A DNA stretch of 64,000 nt, from NCBI GenBank assembly GCA_964596645.1, contig CAZQVB010000012.1:58723-122722 (forward strand). Direction: 5' to 3'. The notes beneath the pieces are model-generated. The model ran no database searches. It was not told the DNA's origin and saw nothing but the letters and a program-made list of their open reading frames with translations. The stretch comes from CAVQEK01 sp964596645 (GTDB taxonomy: Bacteria; Bacteroidota; Bacteroidia; Cytophagales; Cyclobacteriaceae). This document shows positions 49,898 to 58,509 of this stretch, piece by piece (positions within the stretch are counted from its first letter, which is position 1; every line of letters begins with the position of its first letter). Both the position numbers and the translations under genes were made by a program.

Positions 49898-50908
49898 TTA
49901 TGAAGTCGCTATGTCGGATTGGAAGTATCGGCGCAACAGCGTATTGGCAGCTTTGGTCGATGGAAGGCTGAGATTGCCCACGCGTGCCTCCATATCTGCC
50001 AGCGATTGTTGCACCTGTTGATTGGAATAGAAATTTGACTTGAGCGAGGCGGTGATGAGGTCGTGCATCCATTCTATATTCTGTCGCTGTCTCTTGGCCT
50101 CGAAGTGAGCGCCCGCTTTCATTTCCTGTACGAAGCGCAGAATGGTATCGGCTACGTCCTGCATGCCTTCATTGTACAGCGCCGAGCATGTAAGAACGGG
50201 TGGGTACCAACCGGTTTTCGAAGGCGGAAAGAGATGAAGTGCATTTTTATATTCCCGCTGTGCGAGCGCACATTTTGCCTTATTGTCGCCGTCGGCCTTG
50301 GTGATCACCAGGGCATCGGCCATTTCCATTATGCCCTTTTTTATTCCCTGCAGCTCATCGCCCGCACCGGCGAGCATGAGCAGTAGAAAAAAATCTACCA
50401 TACCATGCACCGCTGTTTCCGATTGCCCCACACCTACTGTTTCTATAAAGATCACGTTGAAGCCGGCAGCCTCGCACAACAGCATGGTTTCCCGTGTTTT
50501 ATTGGTGACACCCCCCAGGGAGTTGCCCGACGGCGACGGCCTGATGAACGCAAAAGGATCGGCTGAAAGCTCATGCATGCGCGTCTTATCGCCCAGTATG
50601 CTGCCTTTGCTCCGTTGGCTAGATGGGTCGATGGCCAGCACTGCAAGCTTTTTTTGCTGGCGTGTAAAGATTTTTCCGAAAGACTCTATGAACGAACTCT
50701 TGCCTACGCCCGGCACACCGGTGATGCCTATGCGCACCGCGTTGCCGGTAGATGGCAACACAATTTCCAGCACCGACTCGGCCAGTGTACGGTCGTCGGG
50801 CAGCGCACTTTCCACCAGGGTTATGGCCTTGCTGAGTATGACAAGATCGCCTGCCAATATGCCTTCTGCGTAGGCCTCTGCCGATAGCCTTTTCCTCTTT
50901 TTGTACAT
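49898..50908 (-). CDS. meaB: Methylmalonyl-CoA mutase-associated GTPase MeaB
   Basis: A 336-residue G3E-type GTPase that protects and reloads adenosylcobalamin-dependent methylmalonyl-CoA mutase. G1 is GVPGVGKSS (about residues 63-71), with DPSSQRSKGSILGDKTRM, FIRPSPSGNSLGGV and ETVGVGQSE, all typical of MeaB/ArgK; the G4-like motif is ITKADGDN. The mutase genes themselves are not in the window. It is transcribed divergently from the CHASE2 gene and 125 bases upstream of dnaK. Confidence 0.95.
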   Translation of the reverse strand: MYKKRKRLSAEAYAEGILAGDLVILSKAITLVESALPDDRTLAESVLEIVLPSTGNAVRIGITGVPGVGKSSFIESFGKIFTRQQKKLAVLAIDPSSQRSKGSILGDKTRMHELSADPFAFIRPSPSGNSLGGVTNKTRETMLLCEAAGFNVIFIETVGVGQSETAVHGMVDFFLLLMLAGAGDELQGIKKGIMEMADALVITKADGDNKAKCALAQREYKNALHLFPPSKTGWYPPVLTCSALYNEGMQDVADTILRFVQEMKAGAHFEAKRQRQNIEWMHDLITASLKSNFYSNQQVQQSLADMEARVGNLSLPSTKAANTLLRRYFQSDIATS

Positions 50909-51031
50909 GGAAAATGGGGATTTTTGATGGATAGACGCCGCAAATAAGGTTTTTTAGTAAAAACGACGAAACAAGCCCTGTACTTTTTTTTGATTTACAT
51001 TTCCTCAAAAACCCCTTAAAAAATTCCTCGC

Positions 51032-52291
51032 TTGTTACAGAAAAAGATACTCATCGATTCGCTTTTCGGCACGCTGTTCATTTTTGGCTTACTGCTGATC
51101 TTTGAACTGGTGCGCATGCTGGGACAATTTTCTGTGATCGACCCCATTGGAGATGCCATCGGCGATGTGGAATTTACCGACTTGGTCTTTTCCGAATTGC
51201 GACAAGACCCTCCCGTAGATACCAGCATTGTGTTGGTAAATATTGGCAACCTTGGCCGCAGGGATATTGCCAGGCAGCTCATGATCATCAATGAGTTGAA
51301 ACCGGCGGTGGTAGGGATCGATGGATTTTTCTTCGAACCCAAGGCTGACTCACTCGGCGATATGCTGCTGGCTCATGCCCTGAGCAGTATACCCAGTCTG
51401 GTGATGGTGAGCAAGCTTACCTACCACGAGGGCCACCAGGCCTACGATTCGGTGCGATTTTCCCATCATATGTTTCGCTATGGCAGCACTGGCTTTGCCA
51501 ATGTGGTGTCGGAGGCGCAGGAGCAGCATCAATTTAAGGTAACACGCACCTTTGCCCCCAAGGTGGATTTGGGCCCCTCGGAAGAAATAGCTTTTGCCGT
51601 GCGGCTTGCACAACAATACAACCCGGAGGCCGCAGAGGCCATGCTGGCCAGGAACAATGCCTACGAAACCATCAACTACCGCGGAAACATCTACGACTTC
51701 GGACAGTCGCAATACAGCGGGCGGTACTTCGCGCTCGATGTAGAGGATGTGCTGTCGCGCAATTTTGCCCCGGAGATCATCACCAATCGTATTGTCATTT
51801 TTGGCTACATGGGCGACTCCTTCAATGATCCGTCGTGGGAAGATAAATTTTACACCCCGCTCAATAAAAAATATGCCGGCCGCTCCAACCCCGACATGTT
51901 CGGTGTGGTAGTCCATGCCAATATAGTGTCTATGATTTTGAACCGGGATTTTATCAATTGCCAAAGCAAAGCCTCCGGCATCATCTGGGCCATCATTATT
52001 TGTTTTATCAATGTGTATGCCTTCACGGCCATATACCAGCGGCTGCCACAGTGGTACGATGGCATCACCAAAACAGTACAGCTTTTGGAAGTGCTCCTGA
52101 TACTCACTTTCAATGTGCTTGTCTTTCATTTTTTCGGATACAAAACCAATCTGGTATTGGCCGCCATCGCCGTGGCCCTGGCGGGCGACTCGCTGGAAGT
52201 GTGCTACGGCCTGGTGAAAAATCTATTTTCCAAAGAAGGGCGCCAAAGCATATTTAAGGTGCATAGAGAAAAAAAACTTACCCTGTCGTGA
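51032..52291 (+). CDS. CHASE2 domain membrane protein without kinase or cyclase output
   Basis: A 419-residue sensor-like protein. A first membrane segment (LFGTLFIFGLLLIFELV) leads into a CHASE2 extracytoplasmic domain (about 40-300: IVLVNIGNLGRRDIARQL, VGIDGFFFEP). Three closing membrane segments follow (IIWAIIICFINVYAF, LLILTFNVLVFHFFG, LVLAAIAVALAGDS), then a short basic tail. CHASE2 is normally followed by a kinase, cyclase or phosphatase; here nothing follows. The start is TTG at 51032, since no ATG is in frame nearby. The next gene is a FecR-like protein, its likely partner. Confidence 0.85.
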   Translation: MLQKKILIDSLFGTLFIFGLLLIFELVRMLGQFSVIDPIGDAIGDVEFTDLVFSELRQDPPVDTSIVLVNIGNLGRRDIARQLMIINELKPAVVGIDGFFFEPKADSLGDMLLAHALSSIPSLVMVSKLTYHEGHQAYDSVRFSHHMFRYGSTGFANVVSEAQEQHQFKVTRTFAPKVDLGPSEEIAFAVRLAQQYNPEAAEAMLARNNAYETINYRGNIYDFGQSQYSGRYFALDVEDVLSRNFAPEIITNRIVIFGYMGDSFNDPSWEDKFYTPLNKKYAGRSNPDMFGVVVHANIVSMILNRDFINCQSKASGIIWAIIICFINVYAFTAIYQRLPQWYDGITKTVQLLEVLLILTFNVLVFHFFGYKTNLVLAAIAVALAGDSLEVCYGLVKNLFSKEGRQSIFKVHREKKLTLS

Positions 52292-52345
52292 CAGGTCAAT
52301 ACGCACTTTACTTGCGCAACTTCAACACACCAGACAAAAAGATAT

Positions 52346-53239
52346 ATGAAAACGATTTGCATTGTATTGCTGACCACACTTTGTGCCATAGGCCTGCTTC
52401 ACGCTCAAGGCGAGTCTTTTACCGTAATACTGAACAAGGGAGAAAATACCATACAGCAGGATGGCCAATGGTCTCGCGTACCGGTAGGAGTGGTCATATC
52501 TGGCCACGATGCGGTGAGAATAGTTAAAGATGGCTATATGGCCGTACTGCACAGCTCCGGCGTAAGTCTTGAGCTCTCCACTGAGGGTGAATATTCATTG
52601 GACAAGCTGAGCCAAAAACTGGCCGAACATGATCAGTCGCTGGCTGCCAAGTACGGCAAGTACCTGGCAAACCGCCTGAACAGCGACGAGCAAAACAACA
52701 AAAACATGCAAGTGACCGGTGCGGTGGAGCGCAGCGCCGGTGGCATCATTCAGTTGCTGTTGCCCAATTCGGGGAGCGTATTTGGAAATCATTTGCCACT
52801 CTCCTGGAGCACCACAGAGGGCAATGGCCCGTATCTGGTCACAGTGAAGAATGTGTACGACGAGGAAATAGCGCAAAAAGAAACCGCCGACGGGCAAATA
52901 GTGCTCGATCTGCAAGAGCCATCTTTACAAGATCAAAAGCTGCTCATTGTACATGTAAAAGCAAAAGGCAATGAACACCTACGCTCCGGCGACTATGGTA
53001 TAAAGCCACTCACTCCGGAAGAAAAAAGTAATGTAACGAACGATTTGCAGCCCCTGATGCTACTGGCCAATGAGGAAACACTGATGGGCCAGCTGCTCCT
53101 GGCATCGTTTTTTGAAGAGCACAACCTGCTCATAGATGCCATCAACCACTATGAAAAGGCCCTGGCTAAAGCCCCTGACACCAACGGTGTAGACGTACTT
53201 TACAAAAACTTTCTGATGCGCAACGGGCTGAATAAATAA
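52346..53239 (+). CDS. Secreted FecR-like protein
   Basis: A 297-residue exported protein (signal peptide CIVLLTTLCAIGLLHAQ). Residues 24-85 resemble the FecR sandwich: KGENTIQQDGQWSRVPVGVVI and DAVRIVKDGYMAVLHSSGVSLELS. After a helical spacer (KLSQKLAEHDQSLAAKYGKYL) comes a beta region, then a TPR-like end (AINHYEKALAKAP). It is 54 bases downstream of the CHASE2 gene. FecR-CHASE2 pairing is known from cyanobacteria and other bacteria as an envelope-sensing arrangement, which supports the call. Ligand unknown. Confidence 0.65.
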   Translation: MKTICIVLLTTLCAIGLLHAQGESFTVILNKGENTIQQDGQWSRVPVGVVISGHDAVRIVKDGYMAVLHSSGVSLELSTEGEYSLDKLSQKLAEHDQSLAAKYGKYLANRLNSDEQNNKNMQVTGAVERSAGGIIQLLLPNSGSVFGNHLPLSWSTTEGNGPYLVTVKNVYDEEIAQKETADGQIVLDLQEPSLQDQKLLIVHVKAKGNEHLRSGDYGIKPLTPEEKSNVTNDLQPLMLLANEETLMGQLLLASFFEEHNLLIDAINHYEKALAKAPDTNGVDVLYKNFLMRNGLNK

Positions 53240-53240
53240 A

Positions 53241-53858
53241 TCACTTCAGCCTGGTAAGGTCGATGCTTTCTGTGCAGAAAGCGTATTCCTCCTTGCGGTT
53301 GGATGCCACCAGCACCAAGCGCTCAGGCAACACCTGCTGTACATTTTCCAAATACCAGGAGAGGCCGCTCTCGTCGAGATTGGTGGCTGGCTCATCGAGC
53401 AGAAGGGCCCTGACATCAGAAAATATAGCCACCCCAAGCTTCAGTCGCTGCTTCATACCACTTGAAAAATTCTTGATGCGCTTGTCTGTCGCATGCTCCA
53501 GTTGCATTCTTTCAGCCAATTCGGCCTTGTCCAGATCACGCCGAACGGCTTTGAACTGGAAATGAAAGTGGAGAAATTCTTTAAGCGTGAAATCTTCGGG
53601 CAACTCGAGGTAGGGCGCCACAATGGCCATCTCTCTGAAAACCGACTCCGGCTCTATGTTTCCGCCTCCCGTTGCGTAATGCACCTCACCCACCGTAGGC
53701 AATGTAAAACCAGCCAACACTTGCAGCATGGTCGACTTGCCGCTGCCGTTGGGACCCACCAGCGCATAGCTGTTGCCTACAGAAAAGGTGTGGGAATAAT
53801 TACGAAAGATCCAATCTTTTTGGTATCGCTTGCCGGCGTCGCTCAGCGATATCGTCAT
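53241..53858 (-). CDS. ABC transporter ATP-binding protein
   Basis: A 205-residue ATPase subunit: Walker A GPNGSGKST (about 36-44), Q-loop region, signature FSSGMKQRLKLG, Walker B ALLLDEPATNLDE. No permease is adjacent. It overlaps the end of lpxA by four bases (ATGA), so it is translationally coupled to the lipid A operon, which hints at envelope transport, but the transported molecule is not known. It faces the FecR-like gene; their stops are one base apart. Confidence 0.9.
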   Translation of the reverse strand: MTISLSDAGKRYQKDWIFRNYSHTFSVGNSYALVGPNGSGKSTMLQVLAGFTLPTVGEVHYATGGGNIEPESVFREMAIVAPYLELPEDFTLKEFLHFHFQFKAVRRDLDKAELAERMQLEHATDKRIKNFSSGMKQRLKLGVAIFSDVRALLLDEPATNLDESGLSWYLENVQQVLPERLVLVASNRKEEYAFCTESIDLTRLK

Positions 53859-54640
53859 GGTTTGTAGTTGTAGCCCTTCATCACGCCCCTGTCGGAGGTG
53901 CGTATGAAATTAAGTATTTCATCGCGCTCTTTGGAGCTGGGCATCTCCAACTGGATCAGGTCCAGCGCCTTTGTGTTGTTCTTGCCGCGCAGATATATGC
54001 GGCGGTACACTTCCTGTATTTCGTTTATTTTTTCATTGGAGAAACCTTTGCGCCTCAGCCCTATGCTGTTGATGCCGGCATAGCTCAGGGGCTCGCGCGC
54101 AGCAGTGACGTAAGGGGGCACATCTTTGCGTACCAGCGAGCCTCCGGCGATCATCACATAGGCGCCAATTTTTACAAACTGGTGCACTGCCGTGGCGCCG
54201 CCAATGGTCGCAAAATCGCCAATATTTACATGGCCGGCGAGCTGTACGGTATTGGCCAGTATCACATTATTGCCTACGATGCAGTCATGTGCCACATGCA
54301 CGTAGGCCATGATCAGGCAATTCCTTCCAATCACCGTTCTGTGCTGCTCTACCGTACCGCGACTGATGGTAACAAATTCGCGCACCACGGTATTGTCGCC
54401 AATTTCTACCGTTGTCTTTTCCCCTTTAAACTTCAGGTCCTGGGGCATGCCGGAGATGACGGCGCCCGGAAAGATCTTGCAGTTTTTTCCTATTCTGGCG
54501 CCTTCCATTATGGTGGCATTGGAGCCGATATAGGAGCCTTCACTTATTTCTACGTCTTTCTGAATGGTCACAAAGGGCTCGATCACCACATTGTCGGCGA
54601 TCTTGGCTTCCGGATGGATGTAGGCTAGGGGCTGGTTCAT
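53855..54640 (-). CDS. lpxA: UDP-N-acetylglucosamine acyltransferase
   Basis: First lipid A enzyme: transfers an (R)-3-hydroxyacyl chain to the 3-OH of UDP-GlcNAc. 261 residues of left-handed beta-helix hexapeptide repeats (IGSNATIMEGARIGKNCKIF and onward) and the C-terminal helical lid. The catalytic His lies in AYVHVAHDCIVGN (about residue 122). The ATG at 54640 shares one base with the lpxC-fabZ stop (TGATG), giving coupling; a TTG one codon earlier is not needed. Confidence 0.96.
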   Translation of the reverse strand: MNQPLAYIHPEAKIADNVVIEPFVTIQKDVEISEGSYIGSNATIMEGARIGKNCKIFPGAVISGMPQDLKFKGEKTTVEIGDNTVVREFVTISRGTVEQHRTVIGRNCLIMAYVHVAHDCIVGNNVILANTVQLAGHVNIGDFATIGGATAVHQFVKIGAYVMIAGGSLVRKDVPPYVTAAREPLSYAGINSIGLRRKGFSNEKINEIQEVYRRIYLRGKNNTKALDLIQLEMPSSKERDEILNFIRTSDRGVMKGYNYKP

Positions 54641-56031
54641 CAACTTTTTTTAACAATACTTGCAATCATTACGCTTTCGGTCACAAGTTTATTTCCGACA
54701 AATGCCCTGCCGCGCATTTTGGCGATTCCTCGCTTTATGGGCTCCATCAGGTCGCATCGCATCACCAGTGTATCGCCGGGCATCACGGTGCGTCTAAACT
54801 TGCATTCTTCAATTTTAAGGAAGTAAGTCCAGTAGTTTTGCGGATCGGGCACTGTGGTAAGCACGAAAATGCCGCCGATCTGAGCCATCGCCTCTACGAT
54901 CAACACGCCGGGCATGACCGGGTTGCCCGGAAAATGTCCTTGAAAAAAAGGCTCGTTGTAGGTCACATTTTTTACACCCGACACAGTAGACTCATCGATG
55001 TATATCACCTTATCGATGAGCAAAAAAGGGAAGCGGTGCGGAATGATGTCCTTGATCTGGTTTACATCAAATACGGGCGGCTGGTTGGGGTTGTAGTTGG
55101 GCACCCCGGCCTGCTCGTACTGCGTCATCATTTTCTTTATCTTTTTGGCAAAGGCCACATTGGCCTCGTGGCCGGGCCTTGCGGCCAGTATTTGAGCTTT
55201 TATGGGGCGTCCGGCCAGGGCCAGGTCGCCCATCACGTCCAGCAGCTTATGTCGTGCCGGTTCGTTTTTATGTCTTAGCTCTACGTTGTTCAGTATGCCT
55301 TCCTTCTTCACCTCTACCTTGGGCTTATTGAAGAGGTTGGCCAGGTAGTCCAGTTCACCATCTTCCACCACACGGTCTACCACTACTATGGCATTGTTGA
55401 GATCGCCCCCTTTTATCAGGTTGTTTTTATAGAGCATTTCCAGCTCGTGCAAAAAGCAAAAAGTGCGGGAAGATGATATTTCTTTAGAGAACTGTGTGAT
55501 GTCGGTCAGGGATGCATGTTGGCTGCCCAGTACCGGCGATTTATAATCGATCATCACCGTTACGCGGTAGTCGTCCAGTGGCAGGGCGGCTATTTCCACA
55601 TCGCGGCTGGCATCGCGATAGAAGATGCTTTCTGGTATTTCGAAAAAATTGCGCAGGGCATTCTGCTCTTCAAGCCCGACAGAATCGAGCGCTTCCACAA
55701 ACATTCTGGAGCTGCCATCCATGATGGGCGGCTCGGGGCCGTCCAGCTGTATCAGTATATTGTCGATTTGCAAACCCACCAATGCCGCCATGGTGTGCTC
55801 TACTGTCGCTATACGCGCTCCGTTTTGCTCTATGGTGGTACCTCTGGAGAGGTCCACCACATTATCTACGTCGGCGTCTACAATGGGCTGGCCCTCCAGG
55901 TCTATCCGTTGGAATTTGATGCCGTGATTGGGTTTTGCCGGAAGGAAAGTCATGTGCGCTTCAACACCTGTATGCAAACCTACGCCGCTGAGCGTCACGG
56001 ACTTTTTTATGGTATGTTGCTTAATAAACAT
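54640..56031 (-). CDS. lpxC/fabZ: Bifunctional LpxC deacetylase / FabZ dehydratase
   Basis: A 463-residue fusion found in Bacteroidota. The N-terminal half is UDP-3-O-acyl-GlcNAc deacetylase (zinc His in ATVEHTMAAL; HKLLDVMGDLAL with the second His and Asp), the committed step of lipid A synthesis. The C-terminal half (about 320 on) is 3-hydroxyacyl-ACP dehydratase (His in FQGHFPGNPVMPG and Glu in VEAMAQIGG), which supplies fatty-acid synthesis. The fusion links the two competing uses of hydroxyacyl chains. Ten bases separate it from lpxD; it overlaps lpxA by one base. Confidence 0.97.
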   Translation of the reverse strand: MFIKQHTIKKSVTLSGVGLHTGVEAHMTFLPAKPNHGIKFQRIDLEGQPIVDADVDNVVDLSRGTTIEQNGARIATVEHTMAALVGLQIDNILIQLDGPEPPIMDGSSRMFVEALDSVGLEEQNALRNFFEIPESIFYRDASRDVEIAALPLDDYRVTVMIDYKSPVLGSQHASLTDITQFSKEISSSRTFCFLHELEMLYKNNLIKGGDLNNAIVVVDRVVEDGELDYLANLFNKPKVEVKKEGILNNVELRHKNEPARHKLLDVMGDLALAGRPIKAQILAARPGHEANVAFAKKIKKMMTQYEQAGVPNYNPNQPPVFDVNQIKDIIPHRFPFLLIDKVIYIDESTVSGVKNVTYNEPFFQGHFPGNPVMPGVLIVEAMAQIGGIFVLTTVPDPQNYWTYFLKIEECKFRRTVMPGDTLVMRCDLMEPIKRGIAKMRGRAFVGNKLVTESVMIASIVKKS

Positions 56032-56041
56032 GCACCAAATT

Positions 56042-57082
56042 TTATTCAGGGCGCAAATTTAGCATTTTTTCCTCAAGTTGTCTCACGCGCTTATTCAATT
56101 CGGGCAAATTTCTATAGACGGCATTGCACTTCAAAAACTCGCTGTGGTCTTGTGCGGGATAGCCCAATTTCACCGCGCCGGGCTCCTTTATTGATTTGGA
56201 AACCCCGGACTTTGCTGCCAATGTTACCTTGTCGGCGATCTCCAGGTGGCCAACCACGCCGACCTGTCCGGCAAGCACGCAGTTGCGCCCCAGCGTAGTG
56301 GAGCCGCTTATGCCCGACTGAGCAGCAATCACGGTGTTTTCGCCCACTTCTACATTATGGGCTATCTGTATCAGGTTGTCGAGCTTCACACCCTTCTTCA
56401 CCAGCGTAGCGCCCAGCGTGGCCCTGTCTATCACGGTATTGGCACCTACGTCTACATTGTCTTCTATCACTACATTGCCCAACTGCGGTATCGTCTTGTA
56501 CGTGCCGTCGCTTTGTGGCGCGAAGCCAAACCCGTCGCTGCCAATCACTGCACCGGCATGGATCACACAGTGATGACCGATGCGCGTATCGTGATAAATT
56601 TTCACCCCGGAATATAACACCGTGTTATCGCCGATCTGCACATTGTCGCCTATGTAGGTATGCGGGTATATTTTTACGCCGTCGCCTATGCGCACATTTT
56701 GCCCGATGTACGAGTAGGCTCCGCGGTATATGTTGCTGCCGGTGGTAGAGCCTTCACCGATAAAGCTGGGTTGCTCTATGCCCGACTTGCGGGCACGCAC
56801 CATGGTGTAGTACGCCTGAAGAAGCTCTGTGAAGCTGGAGTATGGATCCTCTACCCGGATCAGGTGTGTGGCTACTTGTTTTTTTGGTTCAAACGTTTTG
56901 GCTACAATGGCCGCAGTTGCCTGGGTTTCGTACAAGAAATTTTCATATTTGGGGTTGGCCAGAAAGGTAATACTTCCCTCAGAAGCTTCTTGTATTTTGC
57001 TCAGTGTATGCACTTTTGCGTTGCCATCACCCACTACTTCTCCGTGCAGGATTTGAGCTATCTGATCAAGGGTAAATTCCAT
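56042..57082 (-). CDS. lpxD: UDP-3-O-acylglucosamine N-acyltransferase
   Basis: Third lipid A step: N-acylation of UDP-3-O-acyl-glucosamine. 346 residues with a short N-terminal uridine-binding domain (TLDQIAQILHGEVVGDGNAKV) and a long hexapeptide-repeat beta-helix. The catalytic His lies in NLIQIAHNVEVGENT (about residue 239). It is the first gene of the lpxD-lpxC/fabZ-lpxA-ABC operon. The next gene upstream, an HD hydrolase, is 163 bases away on the same strand. Confidence 0.96.
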   Translation of the reverse strand: MEFTLDQIAQILHGEVVGDGNAKVHTLSKIQEASEGSITFLANPKYENFLYETQATAAIVAKTFEPKKQVATHLIRVEDPYSSFTELLQAYYTMVRARKSGIEQPSFIGEGSTTGSNIYRGAYSYIGQNVRIGDGVKIYPHTYIGDNVQIGDNTVLYSGVKIYHDTRIGHHCVIHAGAVIGSDGFGFAPQSDGTYKTIPQLGNVVIEDNVDVGANTVIDRATLGATLVKKGVKLDNLIQIAHNVEVGENTVIAAQSGISGSTTLGRNCVLAGQVGVVGHLEIADKVTLAAKSGVSKSIKEPGAVKLGYPAQDHSEFLKCNAVYRNLPELNKRVRQLEEKMLNLRPE

Positions 57083-57245
57083 AATAATGGTTTAGAAAAG
57101 AGAAAGCACGAAAAGCTTCGGAAATGGCCTGTTTCGTGAACATGTTATCAGTCGCCGCTATTTTTTACCTGCTAAGGTGAAAAAATTGCACTTGGTCCGG
57201 CCAACATCGTGCTGACATGACTCCATACGGACGGGGGCTAAAATT

Positions 57246-58469
57246 CTATAATTTTATGCTTTTAGGCCAGCATACATAGTATTTTTTCACGATACGGCGC
57301 ATCGCCTTTATATTGGGCAGATCGGAGGCAATAGCGATATCGACGATCTGGCCCGATTTGGTCAGCACATTGATCTTTTGTCCTCCGCCCATGTAGGCTG
57401 CATTGCTCTTGATGCCATGCACCAGCAGGTAGTTGGCCTCCTCCGCACACAGCGTCAGTTGCTTTTCTATGCTTTCCTGCAACATAGTGATCCATTCTGC
57501 AGCGGGTTGTGTGCTGCTGAGCACCACCTTGAACAGGCGCCTTTCTATGAGCATGGCGCACAGCAGGCTGAGCACCGGATCGCCGTGATGACGCCATATT
57601 TTGATGGCTGCGAGTATATCGTGGTCGTCCAGCGAGCAGAAAGCATCCATCGTTGCTCGATCGGCCAGCATGTGCTCCAACGACGGCGGCTGATTGATGA
57701 ACAATGCCAAAGATTGGTTTTGACAGATATCGGCCAATTGCAGGTGGCGTGCCCTTTTCATGATTTGCACCAGCATGCTTTCTACCCCTACCACCGTTTT
57801 GTGCAGGTATATCTGCCAGTACATGAGCCTGCGGGTACTCAGGAAATTTTCTATGCTGTATATGCCTTTCTCCTCTACCACTATCTCGTCGTTTTTCACG
57901 TTGAGCAGCTTGATGATGCGGTCGGAGCCTATGCGCCCCTCTATGACGCCGGAGAAGAAGCTGTCGCGGTTTAAGTAATCGAGCCGGTCGATGTCGAGCT
58001 GGCTGGCCACCAGCTGATGTAGAAACTTGCGCGGGTACTGCTTTTCGTAGATGCGAATGGCCAAATCCAACGCATTGTTAAATTCCGTATTGAGCGATTG
58101 GATGATCACACCGGAAATGTCCTCGTGCATCACGCCGGGCATCAGTACATTTTCCAGCGCGTGCGAAAACGGCGCATGCCCTACGTCGTGAAGCAAAATG
58201 GCCAACAGGGCAGCATCGTACTCTTCCGGTGTTATTTCAACGCCTTTCTGCCGCAGGTTGTCCAGTGTTTCCTGCATCAGGTGCATAGCGCCCAGGGCAT
58301 GGTGAAACCGCGTATGCAGTGCGCCGGGGTACACAAAATCGGTGAGCCCCAGCTGCTTTATTCTTCGTAACCTTTGAAAGTATGGGTGGTTAATGATGTC
58401 GTAAACAAGATCGTTGGGGATGGTAATGAACCCGTACAGCGGGTCATTGATGATTTTTTTCTTGTTCAA
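57246..58469 (-). CDS. HD superfamily phosphohydrolase
   Basis: A 407-residue HD-domain hydrolase of the dNTPase/YdhJ-like type. The metal site reads HTRFHHALGAMHL and ILLHDVGHAPFSHALE (the H...HD...D pattern), close to the N terminus after NDPLYGFITIP. The C-terminal half is an uncharacterised helical and alpha/beta region. The start is TTG at 58469, as no ATG is in frame nearby. It lies just upstream of the lipid A operon and diverges from porX with a 40-base gap, so they share a control region. The substrate is probably a nucleotide, but this is inferred. Confidence 0.88.
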   Translation of the reverse strand: MNKKKIINDPLYGFITIPNDLVYDIINHPYFQRLRRIKQLGLTDFVYPGALHTRFHHALGAMHLMQETLDNLRQKGVEITPEEYDAALLAILLHDVGHAPFSHALENVLMPGVMHEDISGVIIQSLNTEFNNALDLAIRIYEKQYPRKFLHQLVASQLDIDRLDYLNRDSFFSGVIEGRIGSDRIIKLLNVKNDEIVVEEKGIYSIENFLSTRRLMYWQIYLHKTVVGVESMLVQIMKRARHLQLADICQNQSLALFINQPPSLEHMLADRATMDAFCSLDDHDILAAIKIWRHHGDPVLSLLCAMLIERRLFKVVLSSTQPAAEWITMLQESIEKQLTLCAEEANYLLVHGIKSNAAYMGGGQKINVLTKSGQIVDIAIASDLPNIKAMRRIVKKYYVCWPKSIKL

Positions 58470-58509
58470 CCGTATTAATATTTAACTTTAATCGACCATA
58501 GCACACAGT

